A DNA stretch of 64,000 nt from NCBI RefSeq assembly GCF_001653795.1, contig NZ_CP011514.1:5576727-5640726 (forward strand), given 5' to 3'. The notes beneath the pieces were generated by a model. It did no database searches. It was not told the origin of the DNA and worked only from the letters and a program-made list of their open reading frames with translations. This document shows, in pieces, positions 52,887-60,460 of the stretch. The position numbers were made by a program, and so were the translations under genes. Each line of letters starts with the position of its first letter. The first letter of the stretch is position 1. Origin of the DNA: Mitsuaria sp. 7. Its GTDB lineage: Bacteria; Pseudomonadota; Gammaproteobacteria; Burkholderiales; Burkholderiaceae_C.

Positions 52887-53062
52887 CGGGCATTTGCCGG
52901 TCACGACGACCGGCGGGCTGGGGGAGCAGCACTGCGCACCAGCGGGGCGCAGATTCGAGGGTTGAGGGACAGGATTATAGGAATCCCGCCACCGACAGGG
53001 GCATGCCGGATGCGACGCTCCTGTGAAAACGTCGTCCCTGGTGTTGCATTGCAACAATTCTC

Positions 53063-53093
53063 GGCAAAAAGGCGGCCCGATGGGCCGCCTTGC
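53063..53093 (-). terminator. Intrinsic terminator after hpf
   Basis: On the minus strand a GGCGGCCC / GGGCCGCC stem is followed by TTTTTGCC. It separates hpf from ptsN, so the usual co-transcription of the two is partly broken. Confidence 0.85.
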
Positions 53094-53172
53094 GGGTGGA
53101 ACCTCGGGAAACCCCGGGGTCCGGGAGCGGGCCCGCCGCCCGGCATTCGCCATGGCGGGAGCCCTGGGCCGG

Positions 53173-53514
53173 TCACCCGGCGCTCAGGTCCATGCGCTTG
53201 GCCGATTCATGATGATGGTTCTGCACACGGTCCTTGTGGCGGCAGACCTGCCGATCCAGCTTGTCCATCAGCTCGTCGATGGCCGCGTAGAGGTCCTCGT
53301 GCGAGTGTTCGCAGAAGATCTCCCGTCCCTTCACATGCAACGTGACTTCCGCGCGTTGGCGTCGATCCTTCTCCTTCTGCTTCTCCACGGTCAGCAGGAC
53401 GTTGATGTCCACAACCTGGTCAAAGTGCCGGATGACCCGGCTCAACTTGTTCAGCACGTACTCACGCAGAGCCTGTGTCACTTCGAGATGGTGGCCGCTG
53501 ATGGTCAGGTTCAT
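53173..53514 (-). CDS. hpf: Ribosome hibernation promoting factor
   Basis: Binds the 30S A/P sites and promotes inactive ribosome dimers in starvation. The 113-residue short-form HPF begins [20 protein letters not shown] and has [32 protein letters not shown] basic patch and [15 protein letters not shown]. The AAGGAGG site before 53514 fixes the start. In most relatives rpoN lies directly upstream; here it does not. Confidence 0.95.
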   Translation of the reverse strand: MNLTISGHHLEVTQALREYVLNKLSRVIRHFDQVVDINVLLTVEKQKEKDRRQRAEVTLHVKGREIFCEHSHEDLYAAIDELMDKLDRQVCRHKDRVQNHHHESAKRMDLSAG

Positions 53515-54254
53515 AAAGCCTCCTTTCACAAGGGCTTGGTCGGAAACGGTGTCGAGTCGGCGGCGGATGCCGCTTTGAAAAGAGCAGTTCAGGGTCTTGG
53601 GGGTCTTTGGGCCTTGGGGCGGTGAGGAAATCGATGTGGGTGGAAGGCCACGCCGCCGACGGGGTGTCGGAAGCGGACTGGAAGCGGATGGGGGATCAGG
53701 AGATGGCGTCGGAATGAACGGTCCGCGAGGGACCCGGAAGGCCGCGAGGGCCGATGGCATGCGGGTTCTGAGGCGACATCGATGAAGAAGACGGGACCAG
53801 TCTGCTCCCGTTCCGGGGCTCGGGCAAGTGATGAAAAGCAAGGTTTGGGGGCGAATATTCCCGCCTTGCGGCATGGCGAGGTCCGTGCTCGAATGCTGGG
53901 TGTTGTGTGGCTGACGCTCCCAGGCGCGCTTCCTTGCCGCCCCCGAGGACGCGATGTGATAATTCCGCGTCCCGATTACTGGAGTTCCCCTTGGACAGCG
54001 ACCACTCTCTGTGGCCATCCGCTCCAGCGTCAAACCGCCGCAGCTTCTGAGCGTTCAGCGTCACCGCCAGCAACGCCGCCGCGACGCTTGTCCGGAGTGA
54101 GACGGGCCACCTTCGACCTGCATCCCGCGCGTGCCGCTTTCCGGCGCCGCCCGCTCCCTGACACTTCCTGCGCCGCGACGATCCCGAGGGTCCGTCAACG
54201 CGCACTCCGGCTTGCGCGTTCGCCAGAGCGCGTCACCGCCGACGAAGGACCCGC
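53515..54254. other. 740-base gap between hpf and corA without a supported gene
   Basis: No reading frame here resembles a known protein; frames crossing it are Pro/Arg/Ser-rich artefacts. It holds the divergent promoters of hpf and corA. The segment 53820-53900 (ATGAAAAGCAAGG, GAATATTCCCGCC) is visibly less G+C-rich. A GG-N10-GC pair (about 53876-53889) resembles a sigma-54 core, but this is weak. Confidence 0.6.
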
Positions 54255-55244
54255 ATGCTGAATGTTTTCACGCTGGACAACGGCCGCCTCAAGGGAGGCA
54301 TGGTCCAGGAGGAGATCGCCACCGCCGCCGAGCTGCTCGCGCGCACGGACGACGGCCGTGACCCGGTCTGGGTCGATCTGGAATCGCCCACGCCGGAAGA
54401 GAAGGACTGGATCCGCGAACGCTTCGGGCTGGTGATCCCGGAGGACATCGTCGACGAAGACCTGGAAGAGTCGGCCCGCTTCTACGAGGAAGACAACGGC
54501 GAGCTGCACATCCGCTCCGACTTCCTGATCGACGACATGGAGGCGCCGCGCAATGTGCGCGTGGCCTTCATCCTGTTCAACAACGTGCTGTTCTCGGTCC
54601 ACAACGAGGACCTGCCGGTCTTCCGCCTGCTGCGCCTGCGCGCGCGCCGCATCCCCGCGCTGATCGAGGACGCGAAGGACGTGCTGCTCAAGCTCTACGA
54701 CGCCGACGCGGAGTACTCCGCCGACGTGCTCGAGGGCATCTACGACAACCTCGAGAAGGTCAGCGCGCGCGTGCTGAAGAAGGATGTCAACGACACCGAG
54801 GCCGGCGCGGTGCTCGCGGCGATCGCGCGCGAGGAAGACCTGAACGGCCGCATCCGGCGCAACGTGATGGACACGCGTCGCGCGGTCAGCTTCATGATGC
54901 GCAGCCGCATGCTGAACGCCGAGCAGTTCGAGGAGTCCCGGCAGATCCTGCGCGACATCGATTCGCTCGACTCGCACACGGCCTTCCTCTTCGACAAGAT
55001 CAACTTCCTGATGGACGCCACGGTCGGCTTCATCAACATCAACCAGAACAAGATCATCAAGATCTTCTCGGTCGCGAGCGTCGCGCTGCTGCCGCCGACG
55101 CTGATCGCCAGCGTCTACGGCATGAACTTCGACGGCATGCCGGAGCTCCACTGGAAGTACGGCTACGTCTTCGCGCTGGGGTTGATGGTCGCGTCGGTCA
55201 CCGCGCCCTTCATCTACTTCCGCCGCAAGGGCTGGCTCGCCTGA
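54255..55244 (+). CDS. corA: Magnesium/cobalt transporter CorA
   Basis: Inner-membrane pentameric Mg2+ channel. The 329-residue protein has a large N-terminal cytoplasmic domain and two C-terminal segments; the first ends with the signature YGMNF (about 289-293) followed by DGMPELHW, the periplasmic loop. ATG at 54255 follows a modest GGACC site. Monocistronic, with a weak hairpin after the stop. No M-box riboswitch is visible upstream. Confidence 0.95.
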   Translation: MLNVFTLDNGRLKGGMVQEEIATAAELLARTDDGRDPVWVDLESPTPEEKDWIRERFGLVIPEDIVDEDLEESARFYEEDNGELHIRSDFLIDDMEAPRNVRVAFILFNNVLFSVHNEDLPVFRLLRLRARRIPALIEDAKDVLLKLYDADAEYSADVLEGIYDNLEKVSARVLKKDVNDTEAGAVLAAIAREEDLNGRIRRNVMDTRRAVSFMMRSRMLNAEQFEESRQILRDIDSLDSHTAFLFDKINFLMDATVGFININQNKIIKIFSVASVALLPPTLIASVYGMNFDGMPELHWKYGYVFALGLMVASVTAPFIYFRRKGWLA

Positions 55245-55302
55245 GGCCCACGAAGCCCTCCCGGACTTCTTCTGCTGTCGAAAGTCTCCGCAAGGCAGAA
55301 AT

Positions 55303-55333
55303 ACAAAGGGCCTCCGCGATGCGGAAGCCCTGG
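55303..55333. terminator. Terminator-like hairpin after corA
   Basis: Arms GGGCCTCCGC / GCGGAAGCCC with one mismatch and a three-base loop. There is no T-run on the plus strand; on the minus strand it is followed by TTTGT, so efficiency is doubtful. Confidence 0.5.
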
Positions 55334-55821
55334 GTATAAAAGTAGCCTCAAGACGCCCCTGGCCAACGAGGGAGGGAGGGAGGAGGAGGAGAAAGGCCTC
55401 GGGATTGCAGCTTCACGAGGAAGCAGGTCTTGCGGCTGAAAGTGGATGCGTTGACTGTACTCCCATCGCTGCCGGGATCGGTGGAAACCCGGAATGCCCT
55501 CCTGAACCGCTGCGCCTTCCAGCCCGTTTAAGCGTCCTCAAAGTGAGCGCTGCTACCGGCTGTCGACGCTGCGTTTGTCGTCAGCGATGTGTTGAACGAG
55601 CCGTCATGGTGCAGCGCATCGCGGTCGATGTCATCCCACCGATGAACGAATAAGTGAGCAACTGTCACCGTTGTCCCGCCTAGCCGGGACAGTTTTCAGG
55701 GTGATGACGACCCCTCGCTACAGGCGCACCGATTGCCAGAACCCGCGCCTTTCATTCAGCTTTTGCAAGCGAAGAAGGTGCGGGAGTTCAGGTTTTTCAA
55801 TTCAGCCGATCAGCGTGCCGC
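55334..55821. other. Poorly coding stretch, possible insertion-element remnant
   Basis: About 490 bases with lower G+C and no frame that looks like a conserved protein. It opens with a polypurine tract at about 55368-55394 (GGGAGGGAGGGAGG then AGG repeats). Near 55668-55700 there is a hairpin (TGTCCCG...CGGGACA) followed by GTTTTCAGGGTGATGACG, which is reminiscent of insertion-sequence ends. Nothing firmer can be said by eye. Confidence 0.4.
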
Positions 55822-56442
55822 TCACTGCGGTTGTGCGACCAGCTTTTCCACCGCCTGGGTGAACTGGGGGCTGTCCGGGCTCACGCCGGACGCGAAGCTC
55901 ATGACCTGCTTGCCGTCGCGCGAGATCAGGTACTTGTGGAAGTTCCACTTCGGCGATTGGCCTGAGCGCTTGGCCAGATCGGCGAACAACGGATTCAGAT
56001 CGGACTTTCCGGCGGCCACGTTGCTCTTGCTGAACATCGGGAACTTCACGTTGAAGGTGTTCTCGCAGAACTCGGCGATTTCCTTGTTGCTGCCGTACTC
56101 CTGGTTGCCGAAGTCACCGGATGGAAAACCGAGCACCACCAGGCCCTTGTCCGCATAGCGCGCCGACAGCGCTTCCAACGCCTTGTACTGCGGCGTGTAG
56201 CCGCAGAAGCTGGCCGTGTTGACCACCAGCACGACCTTGCCTGCGTACTGGCAGAGAGCCTGGGGCTTCTCATCCTGCAGACGGGGCATTTGACGATTGA
56301 GCAGTTCAGGGCAGGATGCGGTGGACGCGGCGGTGGTTTCCGCCGCGGGCGCGGCATGGGCGGAGCTCGCGGCGAACGGTGCCACGAGCACCGCCAGCAG
56401 GAGCGCGGTTCGCCGGAGGAAGGGGCCGAAGGACGGGGTCAT
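55822..56442 (-). CDS. Periplasmic glutathione peroxidase-like thiol peroxidase
   Basis: A 206-residue exported peroxidase. A signal peptide (cut after AHA, about 30) precedes a GPx domain with the catalytic triad: Cys 80 in NTASFCGYTPQ, Gln 114 in GDFGNQE, and Trp in SPKWNFHKYL. It probably reduces peroxides in the periplasm using thioredoxin-like donors. The AGGAGA site and the signal peptide support the ATG at 56442. Two cysteines (44 and 64) precede the domain. Confidence 0.9.
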   Translation of the reverse strand: MTPSFGPFLRRTALLLAVLVAPFAASSAHAAPAAETTAASTASCPELLNRQMPRLQDEKPQALCQYAGKVVLVVNTASFCGYTPQYKALEALSARYADKGLVVLGFPSGDFGNQEYGSNKEIAEFCENTFNVKFPMFSKSNVAAGKSDLNPLFADLAKRSGQSPKWNFHKYLISRDGKQVMSFASGVSPDSPQFTQAVEKLVAQPQ

Positions 56443-56625
56443 GTCGTTGTCTCCTGGGATCGGTAAATCCGGATGGTCCAAAAGCCGCGGTGCTGCGAAA
56501 GAAGCGAACGCGGCATCAGGTTCATTGGAAGCGCGATTAGGCCAGATCGCCCCACGGGCCGATGGCGTAAGGGAATGTCATGGTGCGGCCGGTAGAATCC
56601 GCCGCGCTCAACAGGACGCAGACTG

Positions 56626-57507
56626 ATGCTTTATCCCGAACTCTTCAAGCAACTCGAAGCCGTGCGCTGGAACATGGACACGGACATCCCGTGGGACAAG
56701 TTCGACGCGTCAAAGCTGACCGACGATCAGGCGCGCACGATCAAGATGAACGCGATCACCGAGTGGTCCGCGCTGCCCGCCACCGAGATGTTCCTGCGGG
56801 ACAACAAGGACGACAGCGACTTCTCGGCCTTCATGAGCGTCTGGTTCTTCGAGGAGCAGAAGCATTCGCTGGTGCTGATGGAGTACCTGCGCCGTTTCCG
56901 TCCCGACATGGCGCCGACGGAAGCCGAGTTGCACGAGGTGCGCTTCGAGTTCGATCCGGCGCCCGCGCTGGAGACGCTGATGCTGCACTTCTGCGGCGAG
57001 ATCCGCCTGAACCACTGGTACCGCCGCGCCGCCGAATGGCACACCGAGCCGGTCATCAAGGCGATCTACGAGACCCTGTCGCGCGACGAGGCCCGCCATG
57101 GTGGCGCCTACCTGCGCTACATGAAGCGCGCGATGACCAAGTTCGGCGACGAGGCGAAGGCCGCGTTCGCGAAGGTCGGCGTGCTGATGGCCAGCGCGCG
57201 CCGCACGGCGCAGGCGCTGCATCCGACCAACCTGCACGTGAACGCCAAGCTGTTCCCGCGCGACACGATCCAGAGCCGCCTGCCCGATCCGGAATGGCTG
57301 GAGCGCTGGCTGGACACGCAGATCCAGTTCGACACCGTCTGGGAGAACAAGGTCGTCGAGCGTATCCTGCACAACATGAGCCTGCTGATGGAGCGCAGCT
57401 TCGCCAGCGTCCAGGAGTTGAACCGCTTCCGCAAGGAACTGACGCAGCGTCTGGCCCAGGCGGCGCAGCAGGCGCAGGCCGGCGGTGCCGCGCCGCAGGC
57501 GACCTGA
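56626..57507 (+). CDS. Ferritin-like di-iron protein, acyl-ACP desaturase-related
   Basis: A 293-residue protein with a four-helix di-iron pattern: EWSALPATEMF and FFEEQKHSLVLMEYL in the first pair of helices, HFCGEIRLNHWY and LSRDEARHGGAYLRYM in the second, giving Glu and ExxH ligands. This arrangement is found in ferritin-like/acyl-ACP desaturase relatives. The C-terminus is Ala/Gln-rich. The exact substrate is unknown. Monocistronic, ending in a good terminator. Confidence 0.85.
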   Translation: MLYPELFKQLEAVRWNMDTDIPWDKFDASKLTDDQARTIKMNAITEWSALPATEMFLRDNKDDSDFSAFMSVWFFEEQKHSLVLMEYLRRFRPDMAPTEAELHEVRFEFDPAPALETLMLHFCGEIRLNHWYRRAAEWHTEPVIKAIYETLSRDEARHGGAYLRYMKRAMTKFGDEAKAAFAKVGVLMASARRTAQALHPTNLHVNAKLFPRDTIQSRLPDPEWLERWLDTQIQFDTVWENKVVERILHNMSLLMERSFASVQELNRFRKELTQRLAQAAQQAQAGGAAPQAT

Positions 57508-57531
57508 CCCCAAGGCGCCCTCCGCTCGCAC

Positions 57532-57556
57532 AAAGGCCCGCTGATGCGGGCCTTTT
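57532..57556 (+). terminator. Intrinsic terminator after the ferritin-like gene
   Basis: Stem AAAGGCCCGC / GCGGGCCTTTT with a four-base loop and a short T-run, placed 25 bases after the stop codon. Confidence 0.85.
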
Positions 57557-57681
57557 CATTGGGCGCGACCGCAGCACCCAGGCGGTCTTCGCACATGGCC
57601 TTGGCGCATGCGCGCCGGGCTCGCTGCGGCCACAATGCATCATTCCGTTTCCATTCTCCCAACGCCATCCGCCGACCGCTC

Positions 57682-58101
57682 ATGAAGTATCTGCACACCA
57701 TGGTCCGCGTGACCGATCTCGAGGCCTCCCTGAACTTCTACCGCGACGCGCTGGGCCTGCAGGAAGTCCGCCGCACCGAGCATGAGGCCGGCCGCTTCAC
57801 GCTGGTCTACCTTGCCGCGCCTGGCGACGAAGACGCCCAGATCGAACTCACCTACAACTGGGACGCCGAGGTCTACACCGGCGGGCGAAACTTCGGTCAC
57901 GTCGCCTACGCGGTGCCGGACATCTACGCCGCCTGCCAACGCCTGATGGATGCCGGCGTGCTCATCAACCGCCCGCCGCGCGATGGCCGCATGGCCTTCG
58001 TGCGCTCGCCCGACAACATCTCCGTCGAACTGCTGCAGGACGGTCCGGCGCTGCCGCCGGCCGAGCCGTGGATCTCGATGGCCAACACTGGCGCCTGGTA
58101 A
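57682..58101 (+). CDS. gloA: Lactoylglutathione lyase (glyoxalase I)
   Basis: Detoxifies methylglyoxal-glutathione. The 139-residue VOC-fold protein carries the four metal ligands: His 5 in KYLHTMVRV, Glu 55 in QIELTYN, His 73 in GHVAYAV and Glu 116 in ISVELLQ. Length suits the nickel-type bacterial enzyme. Its TAATG overlap with the DUF3034 gene indicates coupled translation. Confidence 0.95.
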   Translation: MKYLHTMVRVTDLEASLNFYRDALGLQEVRRTEHEAGRFTLVYLAAPGDEDAQIELTYNWDAEVYTGGRNFGHVAYAVPDIYAACQRLMDAGVLINRPPRDGRMAFVRSPDNISVELLQDGPALPPAEPWISMANTGAW

Positions 58102-58985
58102 TGATCCGAACGCTTGCCCCCTTGCTGCTGGTCGTGCCGCTGGCCTGTGCCGCGCAAGCGCAGGGCAAGCTGCTGCTCACCGGTGGTGTGAGCAGCATCG
58201 ACGGCGCCGCGGGTGGAGGCCTGACCCCCTGGGCCCTGACCGGCAGCTATGCCACCAGCGGTCAGGTCGGCGCGACCGCCTACTTCACGCGGCTGCCGGT
58301 GCAGGACTACAGCCTGTCCGGCTACGGCGCGTCCGTGGCCTTCGGCGAGCGCGCCGAGCTGTCGATCGCGAAGCAGGACTTCAGCGCGGGCGGCACGGGC
58401 GCGGCGCTCGGCCTGCCGGGGCTCAAGCTGAAGCAGACGATCCTCGGCGCCAAGTTCCGGCTGGTCGGGGATGCGGTGCTCGACGCGGACACCTGGATGC
58501 CTCAGATCGCGCTGGGCGTCGAATACAAGCATCTCGATGCGGGCGGTCTCGCGCCGACGCTGAGCGCGCTCGGCGCGAAGCGCAACGGCGTCGATGTCTA
58601 CCTGAGCGCCACCAAGCTGTTCCTGGCGCAGAGCACGCTGGTGAACGTGACGCTGCGCGCGACACGCGCGAACCAGAACGGTCTGCTGGGCTTCGGCGGC
58701 ACGGCGAGCGGCCGGTATTCGCTGATGCCCGAGGTGTCGGTCGCGTATCTGATCAACAAGCAGTGGGCGATCGGCGCGGAGTACCGCATGAAGCCCGACA
58801 AGCTCAACCCGTCGGTCCTCGGCGACGCGCTGCGCGAGGATGACTGGAAGGACGTGTTCGTCGCCTGGGCGCCGAACAAGCACGTCTCGCTGACGGCGGC
58901 GTATGTGGACCTCGGTCGCGTGGTGCCCGGCGTCCAGCCGCGGCGACAGCGTGGGGTCTACGGGTCGATCCAGTTCGCGTACTGA
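58101..58985 (+). CDS. DUF3034 family outer-membrane barrel protein
   Basis: A 294-residue exported protein. A signal peptide (cut after AQA, about 20) is followed by GKLLLTGGVSSIDGAAGGGLTPWALTGSYAT, as in DUF3034 proteins (shown here in part), and alternating amphipathic strands that end in GSIQFAY, a typical terminal outer-membrane strand. Function is unknown. Starts in the gloA stop (TAATG), and precedes a predicted exported truncated haemoglobin by 58 bases; this DUF3034/haemoglobin pairing is common in Burkholderiales. Confidence 0.85.
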   Translation: MIRTLAPLLLVVPLACAAQAQGKLLLTGGVSSIDGAAGGGLTPWALTGSYATSGQVGATAYFTRLPVQDYSLSGYGASVAFGERAELSIAKQDFSAGGTGAALGLPGLKLKQTILGAKFRLVGDAVLDADTWMPQIALGVEYKHLDAGGLAPTLSALGAKRNGVDVYLSATKLFLAQSTLVNVTLRATRANQNGLLGFGGTASGRYSLMPEVSVAYLINKQWAIGAEYRMKPDKLNPSVLGDALREDDWKDVFVAWAPNKHVSLTAAYVDLGRVVPGVQPRRQRGVYGSIQFAY

Positions 58986-59043
58986 TCCCCGGCGCGACGC
59001 CACGGCAACGAACCGACGACGAACCGACGAGGAGGCCTGGACG

Positions 59044-59484
59044 ATGCGATCTGCTCGAAGGATGTGGACGGCCGGCGCGCTGGCGCTGCTGATCGGCATG
59101 GGCGTGGGCGCCCCTGCGAACGCGGCGGATGACGCGCTGTACCGCTCGCTGGGTGGCGAGGAGGGCATCGCCCGCATCGTGGACGGCATGGTCGATCGCG
59201 CCTACGCGGACGACCGGATCAAGAAGAAGTTCGACGGCGTCAATCCGAAGGCGCTGAAGGAATCGATCCGCAACCAGTTCTGCGTGCTCAGCGGCGGCTC
59301 GTGCAAATACGAGGGCGAGACGATGAAGAACTCGCATGCCCACCTGGCGCTGGACAAGGCCGACTTCAATGCGTTGGTCGAGGACCTGCAGTTCGCAATG
59401 GATGACCAGCAGGTGCCGTTCGCGGTGCAGAACCGCTTGCTGGCGCTGCTCGCGCCCATGCATCGGGACATCATCACGCGCTGA
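59044..59484 (+). CDS. Exported group 1 truncated haemoglobin
   Basis: A 146-residue protein with a signal peptide (cut after ANA, about 28) and a truncated globin domain: YRSLGGEEGIARIVDGMVDRAY (read in parts), FDGVNPKALKESIRNQFC, and the proximal His in MKNSHAHLAL (98 or 100). Two cysteines (80 and 87) may bond. Periplasmic location is unusual for globins. Roles in NO or O2 handling or haem binding are inference. Monocistronic or co-transcribed with the DUF3034 gene. Confidence 0.85.
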   Translation: MRSARRMWTAGALALLIGMGVGAPANAADDALYRSLGGEEGIARIVDGMVDRAYADDRIKKKFDGVNPKALKESIRNQFCVLSGGSCKYEGETMKNSHAHLALDKADFNALVEDLQFAMDDQQVPFAVQNRLLALLAPMHRDIITR

Positions 59485-59540
59485 GTGCGACAGGCATCGC
59501 CCGGCGCTTTGGCGTCTTCCATTCAGGCGACGCCAGAAAG

Positions 59541-59569
59541 CAGAAAGCCCGGCAGAGCCGGGCTTTCTT
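59541..59569. terminator. Bidirectional terminator between the globin gene and tRNA-Phe
   Basis: Stem AGAAAGCCCGGC / GCCGGGCTTTCT with a four-base loop; A and T flanks make it usable from either side. Confidence 0.9.
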
Positions 59570-59574
59570 GAATC

Positions 59575-59650
59575 TGGTGGCCAAGGGCGGAATCGAACCA
59601 CCGACACGCGGATTTTCAATCCGCTGCTCTACCAACTGAGCTACTTGGCC
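59575..59650 (-). tRNA. tRNA-Phe (GAA)
   Basis: 76 bases on the minus strand, beginning GGCCAAGTAGCTCAG and ending with an encoded CCA. The D-arm, anticodon stem GCGGATT-GAA-AATCCGC, TPsiC arm GGTTCGATTCC and acceptor stem GGCCAAG/CTTGGCC all pair. Anticodon GAA reads Phe codons. Confidence 0.97.
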
Positions 59651-59725
59651 GTGAGACTGGGTCTCTCGCTCCGCTGTCCTGGATCTTGCGACCCGTGCCG
59701 AACAACGAAGACAGCGACTATAACA

Positions 59726-60454
59726 CTAAATTCCGCTGCCTCTCTTGTTCCTCGACAAATCGACGCCGAGTTGCTTCAGCTTGCGGTACAGGTGGGTGCG
59801 CTCCAGGCCGGTCTTCTCGGCCACGCGGGTCATCGAGCCGTTTTCCTTGGCCAGGTGGAACTCGAAATAGCTCTTCTCGAAGGCATCGCGTGCCTCGCGC
59901 AGTGGGCGGTCCAGTTCGAAGACCTGTTCGGACGCCAGGCCCTGATGCGGCAGCGGCGTCACCGGGGCCAGGCCGGCCGTCTGGACCGGCATCGTGCCGG
60001 GGGCGATCGGCGGCAGCGACTCCGGGCGCGGATAGCTGTTGCCGATCACCGTCCCGATCACCGGCGCCGCCGGCGGAGCGGGGCGGGGCGTCGTCTTCAC
60101 CAGGGCCTGCTCGACTGCGCGCAGCAGCTTCTGCAACGTGATCGGCTTTTCCAGGAAGGCCATCGCGCCGAACTTGGTCGCCTCGACCGCCGTGTCGATC
60201 GTGCCGTGGCCGCTCATCATGATGACCGGCATCGTCAACTGCCCGGTGCTGCCCCACTCCTTGAGCAGCGTGATGCCGTCGACGTCCGGCATCCAGATGT
60301 CCAGCAGCACCAGGTCCGGACGCGATCGCTCGCGGCTCGCCCTCGCCTGCTGGGCGTTCTGTGCGAGTTCGATGGTGTGCCCCTCGTCGGAGAGGATTTC
60401 TGACAAGAGGGCGCGGATGCCCAGTTCGTCGTCAACAACAAGAATGGTTGCCAT
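59726..60454 (-). CDS. ntrX: NtrX-like response regulator without an AAA+ domain
   Basis: A 242-residue regulator. The receiver domain has VVDDE, the phospho-acceptor Asp 52 (LVLLDIWMPDVDG), MMSGHG and FLEKPI. A proline-rich linker (about 125-165) leads straight to a Fis-type helix-turn-helix (about 200-235: SMTRVAEKTGLERTHLYRKLKQLGV). The sigma-54-activating AAA+ domain of canonical NtrX is missing, as in several beta-proteobacteria. It should not activate sigma-54 promoters by itself. Lies directly after its kinase gene ntrY. Confidence 0.9.
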   Translation of the reverse strand: MATILVVDDELGIRALLSEILSDEGHTIELAQNAQQARASRERSRPDLVLLDIWMPDVDGITLLKEWGSTGQLTMPVIMMSGHGTIDTAVEATKFGAMAFLEKPITLQKLLRAVEQALVKTTPRPAPPAAPVIGTVIGNSYPRPESLPPIAPGTMPVQTAGLAPVTPLPHQGLASEQVFELDRPLREARDAFEKSYFEFHLAKENGSMTRVAEKTGLERTHLYRKLKQLGVDLSRNKRGSGI

Positions 60455-60460
60455 GTATGC

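Noticed and set aside
53173..54033. Upstream extension of hpf into the 740-base gap
   Set aside because: The hpf domain begins at 53514 right after a strong ribosome site; the added residues are Pro/Ser/Arg-rich noise.
55405..55653. 82-residue Cys-containing frame after corA
   Set aside because: No ribosome site or recognisable family, and the composition is not convincing.
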